From assembly GCA_013400115.1 (NCBI GenBank), contig VXBP01003842.1, positions 62,001 to 126,000 on the forward strand: a DNA stretch of 64,000 nt, read 5' to 3'. Below the pieces are notes generated by a model that saw nothing but the letters and a program-made list of their open reading frames with translations, was not told the DNA's origin and made no database searches. Shown here one piece after another: positions 45,419 through 56,259 of this stretch. This stretch comes from Rhinopomastus cyanomelas. Lineage: Eukaryota; Chordata; Aves; Bucerotiformes; Rhinopomastidae. A program made the translations under genes and the position numbers. The stretch's first letter is position 1. Each line of letters begins with the position of its first letter.

Positions 45419-45994
45419 GTCCGTATGATGAAGGACAGCGATCCATCCTGGAAGCCCACCTTTATCGTCAAGCCTGACGGAGGCTGCCAGGGGGATGGGA
45501 TCTACCTCATTAAAGACCCCAGTGACATCAGGCTGACGGGGAGCATCCAGAGCCGGCCGGCCGTGGTCCAGGAATACATCTGCAAGCCGCTGCTGGTCGA
45601 CAAGCTGAAGTTCGATATTCGGCTGTACGTCCTGCTGAAGTCTTTAGAGCCCCTAGAGATTTACATAGCCAAAGATGGACTCTCCAGGTTCTGCACGGAG
45701 CCCTACCAGGAGCCCTCGCTGAAAAACCTGCAGCAGGTGTTCATGCACTTAACCAACTACTCGCTGAACATCCACAGCGGGAATTTCATCCATTCGGACA
45801 GCGCCAGCACCGGCAGCAAGAGGACCTTCTCCAGCATCCTGTGCAGACTGTCTTCCAGAGGAGCTGATGTCAAGAAGCTGTGGTCAGATATCATTTCACT
45901 GGTGATTAAAACCATTATTGCACTGACACCAGAACTGAAAGTTTACTATCAGGCGGACATCCCGGCAGGAAAGCCTGGGCCGACTTGCTTCCAG
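45419..45994 (+). CDS. TTLL11: TTLL11 coding exon 4 (catalytic core)
   Basis: This large 576-base exon (192 codons, phase 0 at both ends) carries most of the ATP-grasp core. In order it has SWKPTFIVKPDGGCQGDG (nucleotide-binding lysine and glycine-rich loop), VVQEYICKPLL, KFDIRLYVLLKSL, IYIAKDGLSRFCTEPY, FMHLTNYSLNIHSGNF, then the helical SDIISLVIKTIIALTPEL. The acceptor is cctcccag and the donor CAG followed by gtaggt. Reading past the donor stays open to 46105 through a 23-bp repeat, so an intron-retained transcript would end in about 37 unrelated residues. Confidence 0.97.
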
Positions 45995-46001
45995 GTAGGT
46001 T

Positions 46002-46069
46002 GGAATGGAGCTGTTTCCAGTCCAGGAATGGAGCTGTTTCCAGTCCAGGAATGGAGCTGTTTCCATCCA
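46002..46069 (+). repeat. 23-bp minisatellite beside the exon 4 donor
   Basis: Three units (46002-46024, 46025-46047, 46048-46069) of about ggaatggagctgtttcc plus agtcca begin only seven bases after the exon 4/intron 4 junction. Each unit contains GGAATG, a TEAD-type core, and short inverted arms (TGGAA and TTTCCA). Confidence 0.9.
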
Positions 46070-46516
46070 TGGATTAATTTCCGGGCTGTTCAGTTCCTTC
46101 TCTAAAAGCTCTCTCTAGCCATGTTGCTGATCGCTGGCTGGGTGTAGTGTATTCGCTGAACAGCACTGCGTGAGTTCAGAGCTGAGGTTCTCCTCACTCG
46201 AGTTTCACCCTACAAATCTGTCTCCAGGCCTGTGTTGTTGCTACTAGTTGTAAACCCACATGGAGAGCTTTCAGTGGGCGCCAGTCATCATAGAATCATT
46301 AGGGATTGGAAGGTGCACTGTTTAGGGGTGAGGGTGGTGTGAGGGTTGCCAGTAGTATCAAAGACAAATGATTTCCCTAATTATTCAGCAATAGGGCACC
46401 TTGTCAGTCCTTTTCCCTCTGTCCCTGCACTGTTTCTTCCTCCTGAAAGCCGACATTTGCACTCTCCAGGAGAACACTGTGTAGAGCTGAAGTAACACAT
46501 TGCTGCTTGTGCTCAG

Positions 46517-46612
46517 ATTTTAGGGTTTGACATCCTCCTGATGAAAAACTTGAAGCCCATGTTACTAGAAGTCAATGCAAACCCCAGCATGAGAATAGAA
46601 CATGAGCAAGAG
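46517..46612 (+). CDS. TTLL11: TTLL11 coding exon 5 (metal-binding motif)
   Basis: This 96-base exon, phase 0 at both ends, encodes ILGFDILLMKNLKPMLLEV then NANPSMRIEHEQE. The glutamate and asparagine of LLEVNANPS are the expected magnesium ligands of the TTL/ATP-grasp active site, so catalysis should be intact. The acceptor ends tgctcag and the donor is gtaaga. Confidence 0.96.
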
Positions 46613-47065
46613 GTAAGACCTCTCGCCGTGATAGTGATGTTGGAATGAAATTGTTCAGGTTTTGGGTCTTTTTTTGCCTTGTTTGAAAGATGAAAGCTGG
46701 CTGCTAATATGAAACCTCCGAGGTTCTGTGTAATTTTCTGCTTTGAAATCGTTGCTAATCTCATACTCTGGAAGTATGACTTATTGGAACTGGGGAAGCT
46801 CTCCATCATCTCTGTCATAAATACATTTATTCATCATCCCCTGCAGCTGACTTAATTGTGTTTAGGGGATTGCTAATAATTTTTTCATGTTTGTCTACCT
46901 AATAGAAATGATAACATTGGCAACAGGGTTTTTTCATCCTTCAATTTACTAGAGAAACTTGCCAAAATTTGTTGTTACGTGGTGCTGAAAACATTGAGGC
47001 GTTTGTGTATCCTCCAGGAAGTCTTTTGTCGTCTGTCGTTGTGTACTGAGAGCATTGGGAAAAGT

Positions 47066-47803
47066 GGGGGGGTCCTGCCCGTTGGCCACAACAATCCCCT
47101 GCAGGGCGACAGGCTTGGGGCAGAGAGGGACCTGGAGGTTCTGACTGACAGGTGGCCAAATCTGAGCCAGCAGGGTGCCCAGGTGGCCAAGAAGGCCAGT
47201 GGCATCCTGGCCTGGAGTAAAAACCGTGTGTCCAGCAGGAGTAGGGAGGGGATTGTCCCCCTGTGCTCAGCACTGGGGAGGCTGCACCTTGAGGACTGGG
47301 TCCAGTTTTGGGTACCTCAGGACAAGGAGACATCGAGGTGCTGGAGTGAGGGCAGAGGAGGGCAGTGAAGCTGGAGAAGGGCCTGGAGAATCAATCTGAT
47401 GAGGAGAGGTGGAGAGAGTTGGGGCTGTTGAGTCTGAGGAAGAGGAGGCTGAGGGGAGACCTCATCGCTCTCTACAATTATCTGAAGTGAGACTGTAGAG
47501 ATGCTGGTGGTGGTCTCTTCTCACAGGTCATTAGCAACAAAACCAGAGGGAAGGGCTTCAAGTTTCAACAGGGGAGGGTTAGACTGGACCCGAGGAACAA
47601 ATACTTCCTGGAGAGAGTGGTCAGGCCCTGGGATGGGCTGTCCAGGGTGGTGGTTGTCTCCTTCCCTGGATGTGCCTAAAAGTTGCTTAGATGTAGTGTC
47701 AGGGGATCTGGTTTAGGGGTGACCTTGTAAAGTAGGGTTGCTGGTTGGGTTCAGGATCCCAAGGATCTTTTCCAACTGGAATGATCCTGTGTGTGGTTCT
47801 GTG
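47066..47803 (+). mobile_element. CR1: CR1 copy abutting TTLL11 exon 6
   Basis: About 740 bases, from the ORF2 region (GGCCACAACAATCCCC, GCCCAGGTGGCCAAGAAGG) to a tail ending TGTGTGTGGTTCTGTG. The tail stops about 25 bases before the exon 6 coding sequence. Confidence 0.9.
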
Positions 47804-47828
47804 CTGAGTATCTCTTTGTCATTTAAAG

Positions 47829-47935
47829 CTTTCTCCAGGAGTGTTTGAAAATGTCCCAAGCCCTGTTGATGAAGAAGTGAAAGTAGCTGTTATCAGAGAC
47901 ACTCTTCGTCTGGTGGACCCTCAGAAAAAGAAGAG
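47829..47935 (+). CDS. TTLL11: TTLL11 coding exon 6
   Basis: This 107-base exon encodes LSPGVFENVPSPVDEEV then KVAVIRDTLRLVDPQKKK and two bases of an arginine codon, ending phase 2 at a gtgagt donor. It closes the catalytic domain. The acceptor (ctctttgtcatttaaag) is short and follows directly on a CR1 tail that ends about 47803. No continuation exon was found downstream. Confidence 0.95.
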
Positions 47936-48278
47936 GTGAGTGTGTTGACTTCCTTTGGGTTTTTTCTGCATCAGTGCCCCGTGCAGTAATTTTAACAGCG
48001 AAGTATTTTCCCTGGGTGTGTTAGTAACTAGGACAGATGATGAATTTTTGCACTGTCTGCGTGGCTCCTCTTGCATCCACAGTGCAAACCCTTTCCTAGA
48101 CGCTTGTAGGACACTCACTGCTGCTGTGGTACAAGAAGAGCGCTCAGGCTTGGGGCTCTCCCAGGGAGGGGAGGCAGAAGTGCCATTTGTTATCGTTTCT
48201 GTTGAGTAGCAGCAAGTCCACACCAAATGGTGTTGTCACAGCTTGGCCTCGAGCACTTCACATGCTGCTTTCTTCCAG

Positions 48279-48316
48279 CTCGAGCTCTAGGACCTGAGGA
48301 AGCCTGCAGACTGATG
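48279..48316 (+). other. Candidate cryptic or poison exon after TTLL11 exon 6
   Basis: This 38-base interval has a strong acceptor (pyrimidine tract ending tttcttccag) and a strong donor (ATG followed by gtaagt). Spliced to exon 6 it would read four serines, arginine, threonine, then TGA, so it would truncate the protein just after the catalytic domain. No conservation evidence is available; splice-site strength is the only support. Confidence 0.3.
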
Positions 48317-49039
48317 GTAAGTCAGGCTCGATCGGTTCCCCTGGAATAGCTGCAGTTCAGAGCTGCTGCAAACTGTTTAGTGACTCCGTTGTATTTATTT
48401 GTACTTTTACTGGAGGCCTCTTATGCGACACGATCACGAGATGTAAATTTGTGTATTAATTTGCTTGGAAGTCACAAATTGCTTCGAATTAATCGCCCCG
48501 TTGGAGCTGAGAAGTATGAATATTGTCTTTAGAAATTGCTGCCTTGATCTGTGAGAATAAACACAGTTAAATCTCTGATCTAGAAACGAGAGGAGCTGCC
48601 TGAAGCAGCTTGCACAGAGGTGCTGGTGGTGGGATCAGGCTGAGAGAGACGTAATACCTTCTAGTTTTGGTGCTAATTAAGTAACGGACATTAATCTAAG
48701 GAAAGGTTTAACGATACGTATAACTCTGGGCTTGAACACACAGGGGAGATCCTGAGGAGCCTGAGCTGCATCTCAGGTAAACATTGTGCTGTGGAGATGG
48801 ATCTGATTTCCCTCTAATTATTTCCCAGATTAGAATAAATGAAGCATCTAAATGAAAGCAAGTTCTAAAAGTCACCCTAAAGTGCTTCATTATCAGGAAA
48901 GATTAATAGCTCAGAGTTGTATTTTTTTTTAGTTTCATTTTTTCCTCCTCTTTATGGAGTTTTGATTATTCCCCCCACTCCTTTTTGTGTGACATAGAAT
49001 GGTAAAATAAAAGACAAGTTGAGTAAGATCAATTCACCG

Positions 49040-49578
49040 TGCCCATTTGCCCCTCTGCTCTGCCCTGGTGAGACCCCATCTGGGGTTTTGTGCCCAGTTC
49101 TGGGCCCCTCAGTTCCAGAAGGACACAGAGTCCGGTGCAGAGCCCCAGGGATGATGGGGTGGAGCACCTCCCCAGTGAGGAGAGGCTGAGGAAGCTGAGT
49201 CTTTTTGAGCTTGGAGAAAAGGAGCCTGAGGGGTGACCCAATGAGTGTTGGATCAGTGTGGGAAAGGTGGGTGTCAGGAGGATGGAGCCAGGCTCTGCTC
49301 AGGGACACCCAGTGACAGGAAAAGGGCCACTGGGTGTGAGCTGGAGCAGAGGAGATTCCACATCAGTGTGAGAAGGACCTTCTTCCCAGTGAGCGTGCCA
49401 GAGCCCTGGCAGGGGCTGTCCAGGGGGGTTGTGGAGTCTCCTTCTCTGGAGGCGTTTCAAACCCACCCGGCCTTGTTCCTGTGTGACTGGATCTGGGGGA
49501 TCCTGCTGGGGCAAGGGGATTGGACTGGATGATCTCTTGAGGTCCCTTCCAATCCCTAATGTTCTGTGACTCTGTGAT
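49040..49578 (+). mobile_element. CR1: CR1 fragment
   Basis: Sense common-subfamily copy (CTGCCCTGGTGAGACCCCAT to CCTAATGTTCTGTGACTCTG). Confidence 0.93.
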
Positions 49579-49676
49579 ACACGTCTGCTTTTTCCAACAG
49601 TCTTTACATGCTCTGATCACTAGGGACTACCTTGGCACTGCCGGTCATCAGTCGATAGTCTACAGTGGTACGAGTT

Positions 49677-49722
49677 GGAATCTCAGAGTATTATGGAATG
49701 GAAGGGACCTGGAAAGAGCATG
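49677..49722 (-). mobile_element. CR1: Possible CR1 tail remnant
   Basis: Weak antisense similarity only (TATTATGGAATGGAAGGGAC). Confidence 0.4.
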
Positions 49723-50869
49723 CATTGTCTCTGCATGCCAGGGTTTTTGTTGTTGTGATTCAATATCAGAAATCCCTTCTGCTGTAGAGGTGAGGGAAGG
49801 CTTTGTGCTGCTCTGCTGCAAAGAACCAACTGAATTATAAAGGAGTAAAGCTGACACAGGTCCATGTGGGGCTCTGGGGAGGAGTGAGCTCGGTGGGTTC
49901 TGCTCAGTGCCTGCTTTTCCTTGGCGTGATTCAGGCTTTGCAGAACCTTGTGTGCAGAAGACCTTCACGGGAAGATCTGGAGGCAGTAGGTTGTCCCCAG
50001 AACAGTTAATGTCTGTGTTAGCTGCCTGGATTTCCATGCTGCTTCCAAGTCCTCAGTGTTACTGCAGTTATAGCCAAAGTCTGATGGCAGCAGAGTTTCC
50101 CAGTGACTATTAATAGAGAGACTGGAGCCACGAACCGCTCTGCGGGGTGAAGATGTATGTCAGCAGCTCGGAGCCTCTCAGGAGGAGAATCTGGACGCAG
50201 CTCTGCGGGTTGCCTTGTCAGGCTGTCCTCAAGCCATTCTGTACACAGAGGGTGAGTGGTGGCCAGCTCTGCCTGACCAAGTGCAGCCTGGCTGGCCCTC
50301 TCTGAAATGAAAGGCAGCAGCTAATCAGCTCCTTGTAGTGCGTTTTGTTTGACTGATTTTTGCTCTTTACAAAAACCCAGTGAAAAATGCCTGCTTTCTG
50401 CTGTTTTCTTGTAGCATCAATCTGTGTTTTCCCTGAAGGAATTTTCCAGGAGCCAAAGTGTAGAGCTGCTTTTGTTCTAACTTTGTTTCCTAGCCTGGGC
50501 TTCCTTAGGTTGGAACTCAAGGATGGACGACATGAATTCCCCTTTTGTTCGTGTGGCAGTGCTCTGCTTGTGGGTTTTTAGGGCTTGAGGCTGACGACAG
50601 GCTGGAACAAACACAAGTATTTGTGGCTGAGCTGTTTTCTTGGAAAGAGGGAATTTTAAACTCCTCTGCTAATCAGTTGAGTACTATCAAACAAAGCTTG
50701 CTTTCTTCTCAGAGCTGGAATTCAGGGAGTGGGATGGCCAGGAATCTTGACTTCAGTCTGAGCATCTGTCGCTGCCCATCTCAGAATGATTCTGGTGGGT
50801 TTTTCCAGAGGGCTTGGCCTGAGTCGAATCATTGTCGTGTAGGAGCGTGAGGTAAGAGGCTGGGCTGCC

Positions 50870-50960
50870 CAGAATCACAGAACATTAGGGATTGGAAGGG
50901 ACCTTGGAAGATCATCTAGTCCAATCCCCCTGCCAGAGCAGCATCCCCTAGGCTCCACAG
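50870..50960 (-). mobile_element. CR1: CR1 tail fragment
   Basis: Antisense tail, about 90 bases (CAGAATCACAGAACATTAGG to GCATCCCCTAGGCTCC). Confidence 0.92.
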
Positions 50961-51647
50961 TGTTTCCACAAAGCAACTTGTGTAAAGCTCATGTAGTATT
51001 AAATTTGCTCTGGGTTTACTACTTGCAGCAGAGGTGCTGTTGGCAGCCTACGGAAGGTGAGAGAAGACTGTCGCTAAAGGAAATGTGCACAGTTAAGTGG
51101 ATGTTCTAATGACACCCAACAACACTGGAAGTAAATCAGTGTTACTGATGTAGACAGCAGGTTAATTAAGATAATCACTCTTGCAAGTCATTGTCGATCC
51201 TGTGACTCCAGCAGAAAATCCTCCATTAACTTCTGGTTTATTTTGTACCTAATGTTGAATCTTGGTTGTTTTTTAGTGTTAGTTTTTAGTTTAGTCTTTA
51301 ATTATTAGCAAGTTATTCCTTTAAAAATTGCAACAGATCTGAGGAGCAAAAAGGAGTCTGAGTCTTTGCATGCAAACCCCGTGTCTTCTCTACTAGATGG
51401 TGGAAACTGTTTGGCTGGTGGTGTAATTGCAAACCGTGAGTTCTGTTTGAAGCAGGTCTGCCTTGGGAAGATCATTTATATCATCTCATCAGAGCTAATA
51501 GCCTGCTTTGCTGTCCTGTCAAAAATATTAGTGCCCTGGCTTATTAGTGCTAATTAATCCGGTGATAATAAGAGACTCCTCTATAGCTTTTGGTGCTGTT
51601 GTGTGATCCTCCAGTATGATGATCTGCATCTATACACATCATTTCTT

Positions 51648-51963
51648 CACAGAACCCCAGAGCATCAGGGATTGGAAGGGACCTCAAGAGATCATCCAGT
51701 CCAATCCCCCCACCACAGCAGGATCCCCTAGATCCAGTCATTAGGGATTGGAAGGGACCTCTAAAGATCATCCAGTCCAATCCCCCCACCACAGCAGGAT
51801 CCCCTAGATCCAGTCATTAGGGATTGGAAGGGACCTCCAAAAATCATCCCGTCCAATCCCCAACCACAGCAGGATCCTCTAGATGCAGTTGCACAGGAAA
51901 CTGTCCAGGTGGGTTTTAAACCTCTCCAAGAGAAGGAGACTCCACAACCCCCTGGGCAGCCCA
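51648..51963 (-). mobile_element. CR1: CR1 copy with triplicated 76-bp tail
   Basis: Antisense common-subfamily copy whose 3' segment is present three times in tandem at exactly 76-base spacing (51663-51738, 51739-51814, 51815-51890). The body then continues to GACTCCACAACCCCCTGGGC. Confidence 0.93.
51663..51890 (-). repeat. 76-bp CR1-tail tandem repeat, three units
   Basis: Units start at 51663, 51739 and 51815. The junction reads GATCCAGT then CATTAGGG, i.e. CCCTAATG joined to ACTGGATC in the CR1 sense direction. The units differ by a few bases. Confidence 0.93.
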
Positions 51964-52862
51964 TTAGACATTTCTTGCCTGTCTTAAGACAGAAAATGAG
52001 CATTTTCTTCTGGTAGAGAGAGCAGATGTCACGACACGCTTGTCATTAGAAACAGGAGTCGTTGGTGGAATGAAATGAGGCTCTTTACTCGCTGGAGATG
52101 CGCTGTCCCCCCCTAAGTAGTATAATGACTTCTATTCAGCACTGAAATACCCATTGACAGAAGAAAGAATTGAAACACTTGGAAATGAAATGTAATTTAA
52201 TCTGTGACTGTTAAAGAAACAATCAATTCATTGTGCCCACAAAAATAAGAGCCGCTGCCTTATCACCTGCTCTGGGAGGGCTGCATCGCCGCGAGTTTAT
52301 CTCTCCTCGGGCGCGGGGCTCCGTACACAGCGCTCGAGTGTTCCTCTAGCTGAATTCAGCCTTGAATTGTATTTCTGATGGGCTGATTATTGCTTTTTCC
52401 CCCTCTTCCTCTTTTAAAAATCTGTCAGGTACGATTCCCTTTGCTGGATTGTGTGGCTCGAGCAAATGTCAAGTATGATTAACTAATGCTCTGAGCAGGA
52501 GGAAGCCCAATGTGGTCTCTCTCCAGTTTTTGCAAGATCAGCATGCAGACACTGCCTGGTGTCACTCTGTTCACAGAGCAGCCTCTAAATATTAATGTGT
52601 GTTGCTTTGACTTCTCGGAGTGTTCTGCGGTTGGGAAGACGTTCCCAGTCAAGGTTTTGTACAGCTTGAAGCGCAGATGATCCTATTGTTTTCTTGCACG
52701 AGGCATAGAGGTTGGGTTATTTTCCCACTGTGTGCATTTACACATTGTTCTCACTTGCAAGTCTCTCCTTCTCTGATACAGGACAAAAAGAGGAGTTTTG
52801 AGGAGGGGGATATGGGATCTGTGTTAAATGAAAACATGAGATAATTTCTGGGTGTTCTGTTT

Positions 52863-53345
52863 CACAGAATCACAGAACAGTAAGGGAAGGGACCTTGAGA
52901 GAACATCCAGTCCCATCCCCCTGCCACAGCAGGATCACCTAGATCCAGTTGCACAGGAACACTGCCTGGTGGGTTTTAAATGTCTTCAGAGAAGGAGACT
53001 CCACAACCCCCCTGGGCAGCCCCTTCCAGCACCCTGGCACCCTCTGAGTTCCTTCTCACACTGATGTGGAACCTCCTCTGCTCCAGCTCACACCCGCTGC
53101 CCCTTGTCCTGTCACTAGGTGCCCCTGAGCAGAGCCTGGCTCCACCCTCCTGACACCCACCCTTCACACACTGATCAACATTCATGGGGTCACCCCTCAG
53201 GCTCCTTTTTTCCTAGCTGAACAGCCCCAGCTCCCTCAGCCTTTCCTCAGCAGGGAGATGCTCCCCTCCCTTCATCATCCCTGTGGCTCTGCACTGGGCT
53301 CTCTCCAGCAGCTCTGGAACTGAGATGCCCAGAACTGGACACAAT
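52863..53345 (-). mobile_element. CR1: CR1 fragment
   Basis: Antisense common-subfamily copy of about 480 bases (CACAGAATCACAGAACAGTA to GATGCCCAGAACTGGACAC). Confidence 0.93.
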
Positions 53346-55424
53346 ATATTTAGGTAGTTTTCACCTTAAATGTCTCTTACTTCATGGAGCAGCTTCTCTT
53401 GCAATTATTTTACTTCCTTTCATTTCTTTATACCTTTTAATAACTTCCCCTGGTGTTCGTGTCACGTTTAATGAATATCTACTGTGCAAAGATGCCTCGA
53501 GAGTGTGATTACCCTACACTTTGATGGTCATAGAGTCTTTTGTGCCATTGATTACTGTGTTTATCTCACTATGTGTGTGCAGAGGTCAGGGCTGTGTGAC
53601 GGGTGTGGCGTCAGAGGGTCAGAAACTCGCTGCACAGGCTCACAGAGAGACTGAGTGGGAGAACACGGGTGCTGCGGCTATCACTGATGACAGAATAATC
53701 TCCTCTTTGGTGATGTTGTAATGTGTCTTGGTTTCTGCTGCTGTGAGTAACTGTGGTGTGTTCCACGGGGTTTCATTGCTCAGGAGTTACGAGGGTGAGT
53801 TTAGTGCTTAAAAACCCAAGCACATCGTAAACCTGGCTCCTCTGGCACCAGTGTTTTGCTTTCCATTTGCTAAGTGACTGTATGAGCTGCCTGCTACTGC
53901 TTCAGGTTGATTTCTCTAACCTTTTGTTATCTCTTGGAAGCCTGGCCAGGTTTTTGACTCTTCAGAAGCTTCTCAAATACCACCTCTTCATTCCAAGCTT
54001 TCTCTTCACCCCAGAGTGCATAAACTCACACGTGTGGCTTTCCTGAGATGGGTCTTTGCGCTCAGGTTCATGTTGGAGGCTGACACGATTTCTTTCTCCA
54101 TCAGTCAACAGGACCCAACGTTCAGGATCATTGTGCCCCAGCCCCCTGCAAGCCCACTGCATTAGAGCCTTTCTCTTTCCTGGAGGGCTTCTTGGTTGAT
54201 TCCTTCATCGGGAGAGCTGCCAACTTGGGTATCAATTCTTGTCCATTACCTTCGCTCGTGCAGCTTTCCGTGAGCGAGAGATGTGAGGGCGACTCAGAAG
54301 CGTGACGTTTGTCAGTGGTGCTTCAGCTCCCGTCAGTGAAGCGTTAGCTTTCCTTTTTTCATCAGTAGTTGCAGAGCTGGAGAGTTTCTGCTGCTGTTTC
54401 TCATCCTGCTCAAGAACTCACCTCAACTACTCCGTGAAGGAAGCGTTGGGGCTGCCCTGAGCTTTAATCTCTGTTTTTGCTTTTCCAGTTAGCTATCTGC
54501 TTCTTATTTAAAAGCTTCTAAACTTTTCTCCTATTGATTAGGACGGGGGCTGCTGGAAATTCTAGAGACTCCAGTGTGAGAGATCCCTCTGTGAAGGGAA
54601 GGATCTGGCAGCGCTTGATTCAGAATATTTCTGCATTGATTTTAAGAGCCACTTGGAGGAAGCCACCATCAGAGTGTTTAGTACAACAACAGAAGATACA
54701 GTATTGAGTGCAGAACAGGGGTAGGTAATTTGAAAGTGCTGCTGCAGCAGCAGCCCTAACGCAGGAGAGGAAATAAAATCTGCTGATAGCAAGGTCACGT
54801 CTCTTAGTTTAGAAATGGCTCTGTTTCACACGTAGTCTGAAATGTTTAATGGACTCAAAGTGCGTAGATACATGACTAATAGTAGTGTTCCTTCAAAAAT
54901 AGCTCAACCCCAGCACAGGTAGGGAGTCAGTGATTCACTTGGATGTCTTGCTCCATTACAGGAAAAGTTGCTGTTGTGAAAATAACTCTGGACTAGGACG
55001 TAAAAGATGCAGTTTCTGTTCCTGGTTCTGCCAGTTTACTCGGTGACCTTCCAGTGCCACTTCCACTGTGTGAGCAGAGGATGCTTGTTCGCTTCTCCCC
55101 TGCATCCCCAGTCTTCCCAAATGAGTGGTGTTGAGGGGATGACCCATTATTATGTTTAGTAGTCTGCAAGGTCAGTTTGTGTTGTTGTTCCATAAAATAT
55201 TACAGAGAGGCAACAGTTTTCTTCTCTGGGTGACTGTGGGTGCAGTCCTGCACACTCCAGTAAATGTCCTCCGTGGTCACTAGGGTTTGCAGAGCATTCC
55301 TCACCTGGTTGTCATTGGTGATGTCTTTATCTCTTACTTGCTGCAGTACAGAGTGCTTTGAGTCACAGTGTGCTCTGTCTGATATCCTAGTGGTGCACTG
55401 TGTGCTGCTGGAATAGGAGGAGTG

Positions 55425-56259
55425 GCTGCCATTCAGCTGGACCTGGACAGGCTGGAGAGCTGGGTGGGGAGACACTCAGTGAGCTAGAACAAGGGCAGTG
55501 TACAGTCTGGCATCTGGGCAAGAACAACCCCAGATATCAGGATAGGTTGGGGACTGACCTGTTGGAGAGCAGCGGAGGAGAAAGGGACCTGAGGGTCCTG
55601 GTGGCCAGCAGGATGGCCAGGAGCCAACAGTGGGCCCTGGTGGCCAAGAGTGCCAGCAGCATCCTGGGGTGGATCAGAACGGGGACTGGTTAGCAGATTG
55701 AGAAAGGCCCTCCTCCCGCTCTGCTCTGCCCTGGGGAGACCACATCTGGAATCTAGTGTCCAGTTCTGGGCCTCTCAGTTCCAGAAGGGGACAGAGCTGC
55801 TGGAGAGAGTCCGGTGCAGAGCCACAGAGATGATGGAGGGAGGGGAGCATCTCCCTGCTGAGGAAAGGCTGAGGGAGCTGGGGCTCTGGAGCTGGGAGAA
55901 AAGGAGCCTGAGGGGTGACCCCATGAGTGTTGATCAATATGTGAAGGGAGGGTGTCAGGAGGATGGAGCCAGGCTCTGCTCTATGTCATCTAATGATAAA
56001 ACAAGGGGCAGCGGGTGTGAGCTGGAACAGAAGAGGTTCCACATCAATCTGAGAAGGACCTTCTTCCTGGTGAGGGTGCCAGAGCCCTGGCAGGGGCTGC
56101 CCAGGGAGGATGTGGAGTCTCCTTCTCTGGAGACATTTTAAAACCACCTGGCATGTTCCTGTGCGACTGGATCTAGGGGATCCCTTTGTGGCGGGGAGAC
56201 TGGACTGGATGATCTCTCGAGGTCCCTTCCAGTCACTGATGCTCTGTGATTCTGTGAAA
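55425..56259 (+). mobile_element. CR1: CR1 copy, longest in the window
   Basis: About 835 bases, 5'-truncated, sense. It runs from the ORF2 region (GGACCTGGACAGGCTGGAGA) to the tail (GATGCTCTGTGATTCTGTG). A frame across 55650-56141 still reads like the CR1 ORF2 C-terminus (PWQGLPREDVESPSLETF), but the RT domain is absent. Confidence 0.93.

Noticed and set aside
55650..56141. 163-codon frame as a host gene
   Set aside because: It lies wholly inside a CR1 copy and resembles the CR1 ORF2 C-terminus.
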